Origin: UBA7330 sp043554545
GTDB taxonomy: Bacteria > Bacteroidota > Bacteroidia > Cytophagales > Cyclobacteriaceae
Assembly (NCBI GenBank): GCA_043554545.1
Contig: CP121337.1
Coordinates: 2,356,001-2,420,000 of the forward strand
Direction of reading: 5' to 3'
Length of the DNA: 64,000 nucleotides
Below, piece after piece: positions 62,398 through 64,000 of this stretch. The translations under genes and the position numbers were made by a program. Under the pieces are notes generated by a model. The model searched no databases, was not told the origin of the DNA, and saw only the letters and a program-made list of their open reading frames with translations. Positions within the stretch are counted from its first letter, which is position 1; the number at the start of each line of letters is the position of its first letter.

Positions 62398-63418
62398 CTT
62401 GAAATCCATTTATTTGAAATTCATTTTCAAAGAATATATTGTCAATCCTTAAAAAATTGATAACACCCTTATTTAGGGTAAAACCTAACCCATTTCCTTT
62501 TTTCTCAAACCCATTGAACAATTCAAAACTAAATTTTTTATATGGAAATTCGTAGGGAGTAGAATTTAAGTCACCACAAACAATCACCTTATAGGGAGAT
62601 TCTTTAATCCTTATGAGCGTATTTTTTAATTGTAATACCTGCTGACTGTCTACCCACTTATATTTCTGAATGACCTTTCTAAAAAGGCCTTGTTTAATTT
62701 CATTACTTCTCAATGCTAAAGATTGAAAATGAACATTGAAAACCCGAATGGTATCATTACCCACAAGCAGGTCAGTATAAATCCCCTGGTTATGTCTACT
62801 GTTATTGAAATCAATCTTTCCTGAATTAATAATTGGATATTTTGATAAGGTAATGACGCCTAGCTGGGCTTTATTTATCCCTAAAGTATACCCTGAAAAA
62901 AAATCATTGTATCCTCTTTCTTTAAATGACTTCAGTGTATTAAAATATTTGGAGTTCTTATCATTATAAAACTCCTGCAGACATATGATATCTTGCTCCA
63001 AAAGATCAAGGTAATTTATTATCTCTATTGTATTTTCTCCAATAGGTTTAGTAAACCTTCCATCTTTAGTTTCATCAAAATAGTGACCATCTTTTTTATT
63101 CAATGAGCTTACATTAAAACTAATTATTGAAATCCCATCTTGCTCTTGAATTGGATGAAAAGATATTGATGCTCTCAAGGTATTATAACCAAGAATATAA
63201 ACCGTAAATGGCAGCATCGCTAAAAATGATCTCTTCAATGACCAATATATCATGAAAGGGAGGTTAATGATGAGAATAATGGGTAATAAAAAAGAGATGA
63301 TCCCTCCATACCATTGTTCCAATGTTAACCATGATAAAAGTTGGATAACAATACTGGATATTACAACTATCCAGGTTATCAGTGATAACCAGTCATTAAT
63401 TTTTCTGAATCGACTCAA
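62330..63418 (-). CDS. Membrane-anchored endonuclease/exonuclease/phosphatase family protein
   Basis: 362 residues. Three hydrophobic segments at about 10-90 (WIVVISSIVIQLLSW, IISFLLPIILIINLPFMIYW, FLAMLPFTVYILGYN), then an EEP fold: ISIISFNVSSLNKKDG, DIICLQEFYND (catalytic Glu), VIVCGDLNSTP (GDxN), and SYSDHFPILSYFEI (SDH). Family members hydrolyse phosphodiesters or phosphomonoesters; the membrane-anchored Bacteroidota form is common and its substrate is not known. The 5' end overlaps the TolC-type gene by 23 bp, so they form an operon. The 3' end overlaps the converging gene by 68 bp. Confidence 0.88.
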   Translation of the reverse strand: MSRFRKINDWLSLITWIVVISSIVIQLLSWLTLEQWYGGIISFLLPIILIINLPFMIYWSLKRSFLAMLPFTVYILGYNTLRASISFHPIQEQDGISIISFNVSSLNKKDGHYFDETKDGRFTKPIGENTIEIINYLDLLEQDIICLQEFYNDKNSKYFNTLKSFKERGYNDFFSGYTLGINKAQLGVITLSKYPIINSGKIDFNNSRHNQGIYTDLLVGNDTIRVFNVHFQSLALRSNEIKQGLFRKVIQKYKWVDSQQVLQLKNTLIRIKESPYKVIVCGDLNSTPYEFPYKKFSFELFNGFEKKGNGLGFTLNKGVINFLRIDNIFFENEFQINGFQVIDSVSYSDHFPILSYFEISDE

Positions 63419-64000
63419 TATTTGTTCCTAAAATTTCTTCTAAACTGATTTTTGCCATCATCACATCATTCTTGGCTTGAAGGTATTTCACTTTTGAGGC
63501 ACTCAAACTATTTTGAGAATTATTATACTCCTGAACACTCATATTGCCATTTTCAAAAGCAACTTCATCTGTTGAAAAACGAAGCGTAGCATTTGATAAG
63601 TTATTCTCAACCAACGCCATAACTTGTTGTGCCAATAAATATGTTTGATATCGTCTGAGAACTTCCGCCTTTAGTGTGATTCTGTCTGCCCTTAATTGTT
63701 CAACTTGCTTTTCCTGACTTAATTTAGACATCTTCACCTGCAATGGTGTTTCTACAAACATTCCAAGGTTAATTGCAACACCAAAATTATAGCGAGGAAA
63801 TTGATTTCCTATCAGATTAGTATTGGAGGGATTAATGGTTATTTCATTTAAGTTACCAGCTGCATTAATATGATTCAACCAGGAGTATTTCGCCATTAAA
63901 ACTTCTTTTCCAGTGCTCTCAATATTTTTTTCATCAATTATCCTAATGGCACTATTTTTCCATGCTGTTTCCACCAACAAGGCTTCATAATTAATAAGAG
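63396..64000 (-). CDS. TolC-family outer membrane efflux protein, C-terminal part (cut by window edge)
   Basis: The last 201 codons; the gene begins beyond 64000. The repeated amphipathic helices are typical: LSQEKQVEQLRADRITLKAE, VLRRYQTYLLAQQVMALVEN, LRFSTDEVAFENGNMSVQEY and NNSQNSLSASKVKYLQAKND, with the pattern GNMSVQEYNNSQNSL matching the TolC/OEP core. The outer-membrane channel works with an inner-membrane pump or exporter; its partners must lie further right. It is transcribed ahead of the EEP-family gene, whose start overlaps by 23 bp. Confidence 0.82.
   Translation of the reverse strand, partial: LINYEALLVETAWKNSAIRIIDEKNIESTGKEVLMAKYSWLNHINAAGNLNEITINPSNTNLIGNQFPRYNFGVAINLGMFVETPLQVKMSKLSQEKQVEQLRADRITLKAEVLRRYQTYLLAQQVMALVENNLSNATLRFSTDEVAFENGNMSVQEYNNSQNSLSASKVKYLQAKNDVMMAKISLEEILGTNIESIQKN

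Overview
The window looks like chromosome from a Bacteroidota bacterium, most likely a marine Cytophagales-type organism. The evidence is four proteins with type IX secretion (T9SS) C-terminal sorting domains, a set of 6-bladed beta-propeller lipoproteins beside an NVEALA-type peptide, a Bacteroidota-style tyrosine integrase, AT-rich coding DNA, and a locus for degrading sulfated polysaccharide. I assigned functions by reading motifs; no database search was run.

Layout. 1-3.9 kb: the N-terminal part of an RND efflux pump, a membrane-anchored protein of unknown function and a GT-C/PMT-like membrane glycosyltransferase. 4.3-11.3 kb: a cysteine-rich NVEALA-like peptide gene followed by a terminator-like hairpin, a beta-propeller lipoprotein and a thioredoxin-like protein, then four more propeller genes, two of them adjacent and each broken by one frameshift. 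11.4-15.5 kb: a carboxypeptidase-regulatory-like secreted protein, an orphan Xre/ParS antitoxin, a complete TacA/TacT-type toxin-antitoxin pair with a double operator, an integrase, and a displaced 3' fragment of tRNA-Asp that marks one end of an integrated element. 15.5-18.2 kb: a gene-poor stretch with a six-copy 22-bp palindromic array, two 100-bp direct repeats, a zinc-ribbon protein of unknown function and a YqaE/Pmp3 pseudogene with two internal stops.

18.2-29.9 kb: a leftward polysaccharide-degradation operon. It holds GH29 fucosidase (interrupted by an in-frame TAG), GH28, two S1 sulfatases, an esterase, a beta-helix/PDZ fusion and a PQQ/arylsulfotransferase-like propeller. Together these suggest breakdown of a sulfated, fucose- and uronate-containing glycan. 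No SusC/SusD pair is in the window.

31-64 kb: an exopolysaccharide or surface-glycan region. A tightly overlapping operon (response regulator, initiating phosphoglycosyltransferase with a receiver-like N-terminus, GT2, epimerase, GT4) is translationally coupled to a 2328-residue T9SS-secreted esterase. It is followed by an acyltransferase whose first codons form a 21-bp terminator-like hairpin. Further on are two T9SS/SUMF1 proteins, a second acyltransferase, a three-gene cassette resembling the polyprenyl-phosphate-arabinose pathway (UbiA, DprE1-like, DprE2-like), two more secreted esterases (one with 303-bp tandem FN3 repeats), a GT-C-like membrane protein, an endonuclease/exonuclease/phosphatase and the C-terminal part of a TolC-family protein.

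The best candidates for something new are the peptide-propeller-thioredoxin cassette, the 22-bp palindrome array, the secreted-esterase family built into a glycan operon together with its recurrent approximately 150-residue domain, and the terminator embedded in an acyltransferase start.
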